From Chlamydiales bacterium (GTDB taxonomy: Bacteria; Chlamydiota; Chlamydiia; Chlamydiales; JAAKFR01): DNA of 64,000 nucleotides. Position numbers and translations under genes: made by a program. The notes beneath the pieces were generated by a model. The model ran no database searches and was not told the origin of the DNA. It was given only the letters and a program-made list of their open reading frames with translations. Position 1 is the first letter of the stretch. Each line of letters begins with the position of its first letter. Of the stretch, positions 1-8,100 are shown piece by piece. The stretch spans positions 62,001 to 126,000 of the forward strand of contig JACKPM010000002.1 of NCBI GenBank assembly GCA_024233495.1, read 5' to 3'.

Positions 1-24
1 GTCTTTCGGGTGATTTTGTCCTGA

Positions 25-193
25 CTAGATGGTGTCGTCAAATTTTCTCCTTTGTGAGGCGAGAGATTTTCTAGGCAAAATGCGCAATCGAAAGCGAAGG
101 GAGTAGCCAAAGTGCTACTTCCGAGGTTGCGAGGGCGCATTTTGGCAGAAAAGATCCGGCTGACAAAGGAGAAAATTTGACGACACCATCTAG
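25..193. repeat. MITE family A, copy 1 (169 bp)
   Basis: Palindromic element bounded by CTAGATGGTGTCGTC and its inverse GACGACACCATCTAG. The terminal inverted repeats of about 30 bp are followed by weaker inner arms (AAAATGCGC / GCGCATTTTG) and a small central hairpin. It has no coding capacity. The same element recurs at 23842-24175 (nested pair), 32974-33142, 36420-36588 and 39538-39706. All copies are bounded by TA, usually inside CTAG, which is the target habit of IS630/Tc1-mariner elements. This copy directly abuts the dsbB remnant. Confidence 0.9.
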
Positions 194-447
194 TATCTCT
201 GATTTTAGCATTAAGCCTGAGCCTAGCAGGTTATCATCTTTTGGTAATCGGCAGGCTTATATCCGATCCATGCGCTGTCCCTCATGCACCACAAACATTG
301 GCTGAATTTCAATCTATGCTAAATGCTCCCCTCCCCTGCGCTACTGCAAGCTGGAGGCTTCTAGGAATTCCTATTTCGGCCTACAACTTAGTCCTCTCAA
401 CCGGCATGCTATTGTTACTCTTAGCTAAAGGGTTTAGAAGAGCATAA
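193..447 (+). pseudogene. dsbB: dsbB remnant (disulfide bond formation protein B, C-terminal part)
   Basis: The reading frame is open straight from the MITE edge and gives the C-terminal part of a DsbB-like membrane protein: a hydrophobic helix ending in GYH, then a periplasmic loop with cysteines (DPCAVPHAP, then NAPLPCATASWRLLGIP), then a last helix and a basic end (LLLLAKGFRRA). DsbB reoxidises DsbA in the inner membrane. The N-terminal helices and the first Cys pair are absent. Joining across the MITE puts a TGA in frame just upstream, so it is a truncated gene rather than a simple interruption. The only start in the track is a TTG at 241, inside the domain. Identification is by motif pattern only. 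Confidence 0.55.
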
Positions 448-475
448 GTATCCCAACAGCTCTTTTGCTCTCTGG

Positions 476-727
476 CTATGTGCAGGCATGCACAAGTTTT
501 GCCAAGGTCTTAATAGTTGGATTCTTACTTCTAAAGGCGTGGTATAGAGTGGTTTTCGGCAAATCCGCCTCACTTGCTAGCTGTGCTTTATTGCATGCCT
601 CCAGGTGGATCTTAATAATTTCAATAACTCCTTCAGAATCACCATTTTTTAAACATTCCCAAATCGCACGCCCGATACGATCCTCATCTAGCAAAGCCTT
701 TGTAGGGTTATAGCGGCTCACGCCCAT
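476..727 (-). CDS. HigA-like antitoxin, XRE-type helix-turn-helix
   Basis: Predicted antitoxin of 83 aa. The chosen ATG at 727 has AAGG about 7 nt upstream and begins MGVSRYNPTKALLDEDR, close to the usual start of the 'addiction module antidote' family. An upstream in-frame start at 814 would give 112 aa overlapping the toxin gene. The C-terminal half (LASEADLPKTTLYHAF) is a helix-turn-helix of the HigA/XRE kind, which both neutralises the toxin and represses the operon. The protein stops soon after the helix-turn-helix (LAKLVHACT), a little earlier than many relatives, so slight C-terminal loss is possible. It follows the toxin gene, the order typical of higBA. Confidence 0.7.
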   Translation of the reverse strand: MGVSRYNPTKALLDEDRIGRAIWECLKNGDSEGVIEIIKIHLEACNKAQLASEADLPKTTLYHAFRSKNPTIKTLAKLVHACT

Positions 728-755
728 ATTTGCCTTAATGCTGCGTGGTTTCGAT

Positions 756-1064
756 TTACTCTGTGTACTTCTTGTAGAGACTTTTTGCCTTGCGGATATC
801 CTTGTCTTGCCCATTTTTGTTCCCTCCCAACAGGATTAAGATTTTTTTCTCAGGTATATGAGCGAAGTAAATCCTCCGCCCATTCTTCCATCTCAGTTCC
901 CAAACTTCCTGATTTACACTTACTGACTTATGATCACCAAAGTATGCTTCATACTGGATCCTAGATAAGCGGTCATCAATTTGCACTTTTGTTTTTTCTG
1001 TCTGCTCTTCAAACCAGTCAACAAATTCAGGAGCTCGATAGAGTTGAAATGCACGCCCTTTCAT
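756..1064 (-). CDS. HigB/RelE-like toxin (Gp49-like addiction module killer)
   Basis: A 102-aa protein of the phage-derived Gp49-like/HigB toxin family (RelE fold, ribosome-dependent mRNA interferase in studied members). Family features seen: the N-terminal segment LYRAPEFVDWFEEQ (8-21), a central YFGDHKSV with WELRWKNGRRIYFAHIP (55-71) forming the catalytic beta-sheet with several Arg/Lys, and KKILILLGGNKNGQDKDI near the end. Length is normal for the family. It is first in the operon, before the antitoxin, and a perfect 22-bp palindrome lies 8 bp upstream of its ATG. Activity is inferred only. Confidence 0.8.
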   Translation of the reverse strand: MKGRAFQLYRAPEFVDWFEEQTEKTKVQIDDRLSRIQYEAYFGDHKSVSVNQEVWELRWKNGRRIYFAHIPEKKILILLGGNKNGQDKDIRKAKSLYKKYTE

Positions 1065-1071
1065 TCTCTAG

Positions 1072-1093
1072 AATGTACAATATATTGTACATT
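1072..1093. promoter_or_regulatory. Operator palindrome of the toxin-antitoxin operon
   Basis: Perfect 22-bp palindrome, left arm AATGTACAATA and right arm TATTGTACATT, ending 8 bp upstream of the toxin start codon. HigA-type antitoxins autoregulate through such inverted repeats. The position over the expected promoter and the perfect symmetry support an operator; binding is inferred. Confidence 0.65.
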
Positions 1094-1220
1094 ATCGCAA
1101 ATATTTTTACCACTGCCCCTGATGACCATTTTTTGGGGCTGTGTTTCCAAAGTCCGAGCGTAATACGAGCTTTCGTTCCTTAAACTAGCGCGCCGAGGCA
1201 TCACTAGCTCTGGCGGCTGT

Positions 1221-1274
1221 GTTTCCAAAGTTCGAGAGGAAGTGTAGTTGAATAGCCCTTTCATTCATCGCGGC
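1221..1274. repeat. Dispersed ~54-bp repeat, copy 1
   Basis: The stretch starting GTTTCCAAAGTTCGAGAGG and running to CATTCATCGCGGC is nearly identical to 36191-36244. The first part (GGCTGTGTTTCCAAAGTCCG) also occurs once more at about 1137-1156. It has no coding content and its origin is unknown; it may be a relic of a mobile element. Confidence 0.7.
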
Positions 1275-1367
1275 GAAGCCGCGATGCCTTTTTTGGGATA
1301 GCGAGCAGGCCGCGCCTGCTCGCCCCCACGTGAGTTTTTAGCTGGCGTAGCCAGCTAAAAACTTACG
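1266..1367. repeat. Array of three tandem perfect hairpins
   Basis: Three adjacent stem-loops with three-base loops. The first is CATCGCGGC-GAA-GCCGCGATG (1266-1286) followed by CCTTTTTTG. The second is GCGAGCAGGC-CGC-GCCTGCTCGC (1301-1323). The third has a 14-bp perfect stem, AGTTTTTAGCTGGC (1333-1346) with loop GTA and its complement to 1363, extended to 1329-1367 with one G-T pair. All three tips have the form GGC-NNN-GCC. The first could act as a rho-independent terminator on the plus strand. The array lies just left of the IS element. Confidence 0.75.
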
Positions 1368-1379
1368 GAACACTCTTGA

Positions 1380-2471
1380 AGAAATCGCTTAAATTAAACA
1401 GACTCCTTGAATCAAAAAAACTTAAGGAGTCTTGAGATGTATAAGCATAACTGGAAGAGTTACAACAAACAGCTCGTTCAAAGGGGAAGCATTACTTTTC
1501 TGGTAGACCCAAAAATCTTTGGAGTCAGAAAGGCTAAGAGGATGGGGAGACCTATGCTCTTCTCGGACTCTTTGATTCTTATGTTGATGATGACAAAGGT
1601 TCATCACCGTTTGCCTTACAGATCTCTACAGGGATTTGCTGAGTCTATGCTTAAGATTGCTAAGATCAAACACTATGTCCCTACATACTCTGCGATCTGT
1701 AAGAGGGCAAAGTCCAAAGCTTAGTGCCAAGAGACCAACTGTCATTGCCATCGACTCTTCTGGGGTAAAAGTCTATGGAGAGGGAGAGTGGAAGGTCAAA
1801 ATTCATGGACAGTCAAAAAGACGAAAGTGGCTGAAGGTCCACATCGCGATGGATCCACAAATCTTAGAAGTGACAACAGCATCGTCTTGTGCAGATTCAA
1901 GGGCAGCCGAGCCACTAGTGGCTCGGCTGCCCAGCTCCGTACAAGATGTCTTAGCGGAGGTCATCAGTTCAGGCAATGCATCAAAGACAAGGGGGCTACA
2001 CCCAAAATTCCTCCCCCTAAAAATGGGCGTATCCGCAATAGAGATCCTATGAGAGATGATGCCATTCGAATCATACGAGGCCTTGGGGGAGACAAAAAAG
2101 CAAGGTCTCTATGGGGCAAACTTACGGGGTACAGTAAACGCGCTCTTGTTGAGTCTACCTTCTCTAGAATGAGGAGACTCTTTGGAGATAGACTCTTCTC
2201 TAAACGCTTTGATACCCAAAAAGTAGAAGTCACTCTCCGCTGCTTCTTGTTGAATAAGTTCCTAAAGCTGGGTAACAAGAACTTTTGGGCGACTTCCGAC
2301 GAGATCCGTAGTGTCCCCCGACGGTTTGTGGCAACGACTAGGCATCGAGAAGGTTGTCGAACCCTCCAAGCATTAGCATGGGCTGTATAGGTAACACGCC
2401 GAGTGAGAGATCATGCGAGTGAGGATAAAATCAGCCAAAAGACTTCCAGAGATTGACTTATTCAACAATGT
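1380..2471 (+). mobile_element. Degenerate IS5-like insertion sequence
   Basis: Carries a broken IS5-type transposase gene. The right end (about 2300-2471, finishing GACTTATTCAACAATG) is recognisable because the same end sequence occurs as a relic at 36662-36800. The left end is not clearly defined; the hairpin array stops near 1367 and the transposase leader starts near 1390. The right end lies inside a catalase gene, which it truncates. Confidence 0.7.
1437..2390 (+). pseudogene. IS5-family transposase, frameshifted
   Basis: The ATG at 1437 is preceded by AAGGAG. The first frame reads MYKHNWKSYNKQLVQRGSI with the IS5 N-terminal domain and stops at 1724. A +1 shift near 1711-1720 continues as LSAKRPTVIAIDSSGVKVYG, the first catalytic Asp block of the DDE domain, with KVHIAMDPQ. 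A second shift near 1960-1990 leads to IKDKGATPKIPPPKNGR and the C-terminal RALVESTFSRMRRLFGDRL block with the catalytic Glu. Between the blocks the usual GDGAYD segment with the second Asp is missing and a perfect 32-bp palindrome (1903-1934) sits there instead. The gene is inactive. Confidence 0.85.
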
Positions 2472-2961
2472 CCCAAAAATCCCACTGCATATCGTGATCC
2501 CTTAAGCCACTATCTGCGCGCCTTTTTTGTGAACGAATAAAGTGCTGAAACTTCATCGGGTCGCGTACAAAGAAAACTGGCGTGTTGTTGCCCACCATGT
2601 CATAGTTGCCCTTGCGCGTGTAAAACTTTAGGGCAAAGCCTCTTGGATCACGCCATGTATCAGGACTCCCCTGTTCACCAGCTACTGTGGAAAAACGCAC
2701 CAGGGTTTCACACTTTTCTTTGGGTTGAAAGAGGGCTGCTTTGGTATAGGCGCTCACATCATGTGTCACCTCAAAGTGACCAAAAGCACCACCACCCTTT
2801 GCATGTGGTTGACGTTCAGGAATTTTTTCTCGATTAAAATTTGCCATCTGCTCGATCAAATAGTGATCGTGCAATAAGATGGGGCCATCTGGCCCAACGC
2901 TTAAAGAGTGTTCATCACTTGAAACTGGGATCCCAGCATCATTTGTTGTGAAATCAGACAA
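2458..2961 (-). pseudogene. Catalase, N-terminal third only, truncated by the IS
   Basis: Clade-type haem catalase N-terminus (normally about 480 aa or more; 167 aa here). Visible: the distal catalytic His block (RQPHAKGGGAFGHFEVTHDV), the VRFSTVAGEQGSPDTWRDPR block, the distal Asn in NNTPVFFVRDP, and FIRSQKR. The frame ends at HDMQWDFWDIVE-stop, where family members continue into LSPES. The last codons IVE-stop are read from the IS end (CATTGTTGAATAA). The proximal haem Tyr region is gone and no 3' remainder was seen on the far side of the IS. It lies 3 bp downstream of the zinc-ribbon gene, so both were probably one operon. Confidence 0.9.
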
Positions 2962-2964
2962 GGG

Positions 2965-3330
2965 CTACCTATCGAGTTCAGCCACTTCCATGCAAGGTTC
3001 TAAGCGGAAAGCGATCTCCTTTTTCTTCCCGTTCATATTGAGTTCAATCACTGAGGAGAGACGGGTCAGCAATAAGTTGAACGGCACCTTCACACACTTC
3101 GAGCCAATGTCAATTGCAACAGCACTTTTCCCAAGAATCTCTTGAGAATCATGTATTTGGCGACAAAGCGCCTCAAAAAGAGCGAGGTGATGCAGCAAAG
3201 AAGTATCATCAAATTGATACTTCTTATGGCAGTGGGAGCAAGAAACCGTATTTTCTTGATCTAAAACACTGAACCGCACAGGATTGCCGCATTCTTCGCA
3301 TTCGAATTGTAATTTGTGACCTTGTTCCAT
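2965..3330 (-). CDS. Small zinc-ribbon protein of unknown function
   Basis: 121 aa. The N-terminal third has two CxxC pairs (CEECGNPVRF, then CSHCHKKYQF) typical of a zinc ribbon. The rest (about 45-121) has no motif I recognise, although VAIDIGSKCVKVPFNLLLTRLSSVIELN looks like a compact beta-rich domain. No membrane segment or signal. It is divergent from tal and directly upstream of the truncated catalase, with a 3-bp gap. Function unknown. Confidence 0.65.
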   Translation of the reverse strand: MEQGHKLQFECEECGNPVRFSVLDQENTVSCSHCHKKYQFDDTSLLHHLALFEALCRQIHDSQEILGKSAVAIDIGSKCVKVPFNLLLTRLSSVIELNMNGKKKEIAFRLEPCMEVAELDR

Positions 3331-3401
3331 AAAGGAGCGAGTCTAGCACCTCCTCTATTCCTCTTCAAGGGGGTTTTTGATAGATAAAAAAATCTTTTAT
3401 A

Positions 3402-3410
3402 TGGTATAAA
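3402..3410 (+). promoter_or_regulatory. Possible extended -10 promoter element for tal
   Basis: TGGTATAAA (TGn plus TATAAA) lies about 52 bp upstream of the tal ATG. A TTGATA at 3377-3382 is spaced 22 bp away, too far for a standard -35. Read as an extended -10 promoter; unproven. Confidence 0.35.
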
Positions 3411-3461
3411 TAACAGAAGTTGATTAAAATCAAACCTAACTATTTCCAAAGGTCTTTATCT

Positions 3462-4433
3462 ATGAAAAGCAAACTCGATCAACTAAAGAAGCTAACAACA
3501 GTTGTATGCGATACAGGGGACATCAATAGTATTAAGCAGTATGCACCTACTGATGCAACAACTAACCCTTCTTTAATTTATCAAGCAGCGCAAGATAAGG
3601 CGTATCATCACCTTATTGACGATGCCATTCAATATGGCTTAAAAAAGGGCGAAACAGAAGAACATCGCATGCATTGCATTATGGATAAGCTCTTTGTGAA
3701 CTTTGGTATTGAGATTTTGAAGATTATTCCGGGCCGAGTTTCTACTGAGGTAGATGCGCGTCTCTCATTTGATCTAGAGAAGACCTTGCACAAGGCAACA
3801 ACTCTTATTGGCCTATATGAGGCAGCTGGGATTGACCGCAAGCGTGTTCTTATCAAGATTGCCTCTACGTGGGAAGGGGCTCAGGCTGCGAAAATCTTAG
3901 AAAAAGAGGGCATTCACTGCAACATGACGCTCATGTTTTGCTTGGCTCAGGCGGCTGCTTGTGCTGAGGCAGGAGCGACTCTAATCTCTCCTTTTGTTGG
4001 CCGCATTTTGGACTGGTACAAATCGGCTGAAAAGGTGGATGGCTATCCTCCTGAAAAGGACCCAGGCGTACTCTCTGTGACAGATATCTTTAACTACTAC
4101 AAGAAGTTTGGATATAAAACACAGATTATGGGAGCTTCATTCCGCGATGTTGATGAAATTTTACAACTAGCTGGTTGTGACCTTCTTACGATTGCACCGA
4201 AGTTTCTGAAGACACTTCAAGAGGATTCGGGCAAAGTGGATCAGAAGCTCTTTATGGACAAGGCAAAACACGACCGTGAGAAGAAGTGGCACATAACACA
4301 AGAGGAGTTTCGCTTTGAGCTAAACGAAAATGCGATGGCGACTGAGAAGCTTGCAGAGGGAATCCGCAAGTTTGCAGTGGACACGCGTAAGCTTGAATCT
4401 GAAATCCTTACCCGCATGAGTGCAAAAGCGTAA
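3462..4433 (+). CDS. tal: Transaldolase
   Basis: 323-aa class I transaldolase of the non-oxidative pentose phosphate pathway. It transfers a dihydroxyacetone unit from sedoheptulose 7-phosphate to glyceraldehyde 3-phosphate. Seen: TDATTNPSLIYQA near the N-terminus, the Schiff-base Lys in RVLIKIASTWEGA, CNMTLMFCLAQA, SPFVGRILDWY, and GASFRDVDEI. Length matches TalB-type enzymes. The ATG at 3462 (MKSKLDQLKKL) is preceded by AAAGG; the frame is open 14 codons further up but those codons are not conserved in kind. tal beside rpoC is the chlamydial arrangement. Its 3' end has a decayed duplicate just downstream. Confidence 0.96.
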   Translation: MKSKLDQLKKLTTVVCDTGDINSIKQYAPTDATTNPSLIYQAAQDKAYHHLIDDAIQYGLKKGETEEHRMHCIMDKLFVNFGIEILKIIPGRVSTEVDARLSFDLEKTLHKATTLIGLYEAAGIDRKRVLIKIASTWEGAQAAKILEKEGIHCNMTLMFCLAQAAACAEAGATLISPFVGRILDWYKSAEKVDGYPPEKDPGVLSVTDIFNYYKKFGYKTQIMGASFRDVDEILQLAGCDLLTIAPKFLKTLQEDSGKVDQKLFMDKAKHDREKKWHITQEEFRFELNENAMATEKLAEGIRKFAVDTRKLESEILTRMSAKA

Positions 4434-4470
4434 GGCATTGCTTCTCACAAGTCTTTTTGCAACATGGAGC

Positions 4471-4538
4471 AGGGAATCCGGAAGTTTGCAGTGAATACGC
4501 ACAAGCTTAAATATGAAAGTGTATTGCTTCTTGGGTCT
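4471..4538 (+). pseudogene. Decayed partial duplication of the tal 3' end
   Basis: AGGGAATCCGGAAGTTTGCAG and the following bases to 4519 copy tal positions 4357-4405 (offset 114 bp) with several substitutions. After a gap matching loss of the last codons and stop, similarity resumes (GTATTGCTTCTTGG against GCATTGCTTCTCAC). It is a degenerate tandem duplication with no coding role. Confidence 0.7.
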
Positions 4539-4544
4539 CCCTGT

Positions 4545-4706
4545 TATAGTCAAATAGGTTGAAAATTTTACAAATTCATTGCAGATGGCAAAGCTAAAGT
4601 ATGCGCGGAGTTCGATTTAGACCATTTATGGTCTATGAGAACGAGCGCAATCTTTGCTGAAGCCAAATAGTATGAATTTGTAAAATTTTCAACCTATTTG
4701 ACTATA
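4545..4706. repeat. MITE family B, copy 1 (~162 bp)
   Basis: Starts TATAGTCAAATAGGTTG and ends with the inverse CAACCTATTTGACTATA. The terminal inverted repeats are about 35 bp (through GAAAATTTTACAAATTCAT), with an inner palindrome TAGACCATTTATGGTCTA. Other copies are at 38043, 52046 and 56430. Here the tips read CAAATAGGTTG while the other copies read CAAATCGGTTG, and the change is matched on both arms. No coding capacity. Confidence 0.9.
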
Positions 4707-4727
4707 CATGGAGCAAAGCCCCTATAA

Positions 4728-5114
4728 TCAATCTATGAATTCACAGGTCGTGAATTTATCCAGAGGATAGCCAAGAAATTTTTCTGCAAAAATGGGTTTC
4801 ACTTCTGCAGCCACATTAGCTCCGCCACACTTATGCAAAAGAGTGTCAATATTTCCGTGTTGATTGCATTGCTGTACATGAATCGCACTGGTATTCAGAG
4901 AACTTTTTCCACCAGATTCTGGGTCATCAAAGCTTCTTGGCTTATTTATCTCTGCTAACTTTTTTGCACCGCAAGCAGAAGAGCAAAAGTGTTGTGTCTG
5001 ATTGATAGCAAAAAAGAGCGCATAGCACCTTCCTTTTACCTCATGCCCGCAAGTAGAGCACGGATGTGACCTCCACCTATCGATCTCTTTGTTTGCTATA
5101 TCCACTACTGACAA
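4728..5114 (-). CDS. Hypothetical Cys/His-rich small protein
   Basis: The frame is open from inside rpoC, but a start within the rpoC terminator region is more sensible: a TTG at 5114 with AGG upstream, or a GTG at 5105. That gives about 125-128 aa. It carries HPCSTCGHEVKGRCYALFF and HFCSSACGAKKLAEI, two CxxC-like knuckles that could bind zinc, then a less structured half with KCGGANVAAEVKPIFAEKF. No family recognised. It lies immediately downstream of the rpoC terminator on the same strand and next to MITE B. It may be a real small gene or a relic. Confidence 0.45.
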   Translation of the reverse strand: MSVVDIANKEIDRWRSHPCSTCGHEVKGRCYALFFAINQTQHFCSSACGAKKLAEINKPRSFDDPESGGKSSLNTSAIHVQQCNQHGNIDTLLHKCGGANVAAEVKPIFAEKFLGYPLDKFTTCEFID

Positions 5115-5131
5115 TATCTTACCTATATATA

Positions 5132-5158
5132 AAAAAAGGGGGCAGATGCCCCCTTTTT
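5132..5158 (-). terminator. Rho-independent terminator of the rpoBC operon
   Basis: On the minus strand, directly at the rpoC stop codon: A-rich arm, GGGGGC-ATCT-GCCCCC, then a run of seven T. It is the clear end of the ribosomal protein-RNA polymerase operon. The A and T flanks make it potentially bidirectional. Confidence 0.9.
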
Positions 5159-8100
5159 TATGACGCAAAGTCAAAGACGAACTCTTCTTCTTCTTTGTCG
5201 ATAAAGTGTTTGACACGGCTGTGCGTTTCGAAGCCTGTACCACCCGGAATCATGTGCCCCATGATTACATTCTCCTTGAAGCCAAGGAGGTAGTCGGTCT
5301 TCCCTGCGCATGCTGCCTCGGTAAGAACACGCGTTGTATCCTGGAATGATGCAGCCGAGATAAACGACTCAGTTCCAAGAGAGGCCTTCGTGATCCCGAG
5401 AAGCAGTGGAGCTGCTTGCGCTGGCTTGCCACCCTCTTCGAGCGTGCGACGGTTCTCTTCGTAGAACGCTTTTTTGTTCACCTCTTCGCCGAAGAGCAAC
5501 GTCGTATCACCTGGGTCAATCACGCGCACTTTCTGCAACATCTGACGCACAATGATCTCAACGTGCTTGTCGTTAATGTCTACACCTTGGAAGCGGTACA
5601 CCTCTTGTACCTCGTTAACGAGATACTTCTGAAGCTCACGCACACCACAGATCTCAAGGATCTCATGGGGAACCACAAGACCATCAGTAAGCTGCTGCCC
5701 TTTGAGGATAGAGTCTCCTCTTTGAACAATGAGGTGCTTAGTAAGAGGAACAAGGTGCTCCTCTTCCATACCGGTCGCTTCATTTTTAACTACAACGATG
5801 CGCTTACTCTTCTGCACGCCGCGGAAGTCAATCACACCATCAATCTTAGCGATCTCAGCAGCATCTTTCGGCTTACGCGCTTCGACAAGCTCAGCCACAC
5901 GCGGTAGACCACCGGTAATATCCTTGGTCTTGATTGCGCTTCTTGGCAGTCTCGCAAGAGTACGCCCTGCTTTCACTTCTTCTTTCTCCGCAACCGAGAT
6001 AATCGCCCCTGCTGGGATCGCGTATGTACCTACAAGTTCCTTCAGATCTTTGTCTGCGTAGATCGCAATCTGTGGATGCAGCTCACCACGGTGCTGCTTC
6101 ACAATCAACTCGACGAGTCCTGTCTGCTCGTTAGTCTCTTTATCTGTCGAAATTCCCTCTACGAGGTCTTCGTACTTGATGAATCCTGGACGGTCACAAA
6201 TGATCGGGATATTGTGCAACTCGATCTCCGCAACTTTATTCCCTTTTTTCACCTTTGCACCATCTTCGAAGAGAATCTTCGCACCAACTTCGAGCGGGCT
6301 CGACTGAATTGGCTCAATCGACTTGGTAGAAAGAAGTTTCTTATAGTCTTCAAGCGTACGTCCTTCATCACGCACAAGGTGAAGTGCTCCATTCTTGTTA
6401 AGCACGAGGTGGTTGCCCTCTTCATCTTGCACAGTACGCAAGTCAAGGTAGACAACAACGCCATCTGCATCTGCCTCTACTTCTGGAGAGAAGCTGGCAG
6501 AGGCGATACCTCCAAGGTGGAACGTTCTCATCGTGAGCTGTGTTCCAGGTTCACCAATTGACTGAGCAGCGATCGTTCCAACAGATTCACCAAGACCCAC
6601 TTTGCGACCGTTGGCAAGGTTGATGCCGTAGCACATAGCACAGATGCCGCGCTTGCTCTCACAAGTGAGTGCTGAGCGGATGCGCACAGTCTCAATACCA
6701 GCATCATCGATCGCTTCAGCTTGCAAAATCGTCAAGATGTCACCAGCAGAGGCAAGCTTTTTCTTGCTGTCTCCTGGCTGGTAGATATCATCTGCCACTG
6801 TACGACCAAAGATACGATCTTTAAGTGGCAAGAGCTCCTCAGTCCCTTGACGAATCGCAGAGACATCAATGCCGTTTAGCGTGCCACAATCATCTTCTGT
6901 GACAATCACATCTTGCGCAACATCGACAAGACGACGAGTCAAGTAACCAGAGTCCGCTGTTTTCAAGGCGGTGTCTGAAAGACCTTTACGCGCACCGTGT
7001 GAGGAGATCGAGTACTCCAATACAGTCAAACCTTCACGGAAGTTCGATGTAATTGGAGATTCAATAATCTCACCTGTAGGCTTAGCCATCAAACCACGAA
7101 GCGCTCCTAACTGCTTGAGCTGAGATTTGTTTCCTCGTGCTCCAGAGTCAATCATCAAGAATAGCGGGTTGTGCTGCGCATTCGAGACTTTTGCGACCTC
7201 ACGAACAATCTCTTCAGAAAGGTTATCTGAGACTTCAGTCCAAATACTAATGATCTTAGACTTACGCTCACCATCAGTGATAATCCCGTCTTCATACTGC
7301 TTCTTCACAAGCGCCACTCGCTCATGCGCTCGGCGTAGTGTTTCCACTTTCTCTTCTGGGATCTTCACATCCTTAATTCCCATCGAAACCGCAGCTTTTG
7401 TCGCCTGACTAAAGCCGAGGTCCTTCAAGTCATCAAGGAATTTCACTGTTGCCTCTAGCCCTACTTTCTTGTAGCACTCAAGGATCAAAGCACTCATGCG
7501 CTTACTTGGCATGCTGTAGTTTTGGAAACCAAGCTGCTTCGGCACAATTGTATTAAAAATTACACGTCCTGGAGTCGTCTCAATGATTCCACCCTCAACG
7601 CGCAACTTAATCTTCTCATGGATGTGCAAACCGCGACCCACTTGGTCAAGACGATCAAGCTTGTTATCCAACTCCTGGAACTTCACTTCAGAATCGGCAG
7701 CAGCAAGGGCCAAAAGCACCTCGTTGGTGTCGCGAAAGACTTTTGTCTTCTCTGGGAAGTAGACGGGATCCGCCATCAAGTAGTAAAGACCGAGCGTCAT
7801 ATCTTTGGAAGGCGTCGCAACCGGTTTTCCAGATGAAGGTAAGAAGATGTTATCAGGTGCCATCATCAACACTTTTGTCTCAAGCTGCGCCTCTAAAGAG
7901 AGAGGAACGTGAACCGCCATTTGGTCACCGTCAAAGTCAGCGTTGAATGCCGCGCAGACAAGTGGGTGGATACGGATCGCTTTACCCTCAATCAGAACAG
8001 GTTCAAAAGCTTGGATACCTAAGCGGTGAAGCGTAGGTGCTCGGTTGAGCATCACAGGGTGACCTTTAATGATCTCCTCAAGCACATCCCAAACCTCAGC

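Noticed and set aside
465..713. 82-aa plus-strand ORF across the antitoxin gene
   Set aside because: Shadow of the HigA-like gene on the other strand; no recognisable domain.
1861..2052. Programmed frameshifting in the IS transposase
   Set aside because: Two shifts in opposite senses, loss of the second catalytic block and a palindrome in its place indicate decay, not a regulated -1 or +1 site.
5114..5243. Extension of the 4728 ORF upstream into rpoC
   Set aside because: This part lies over the rpoC terminator and coding end, and its translation is Ser/Lys-rich antisense-like sequence.
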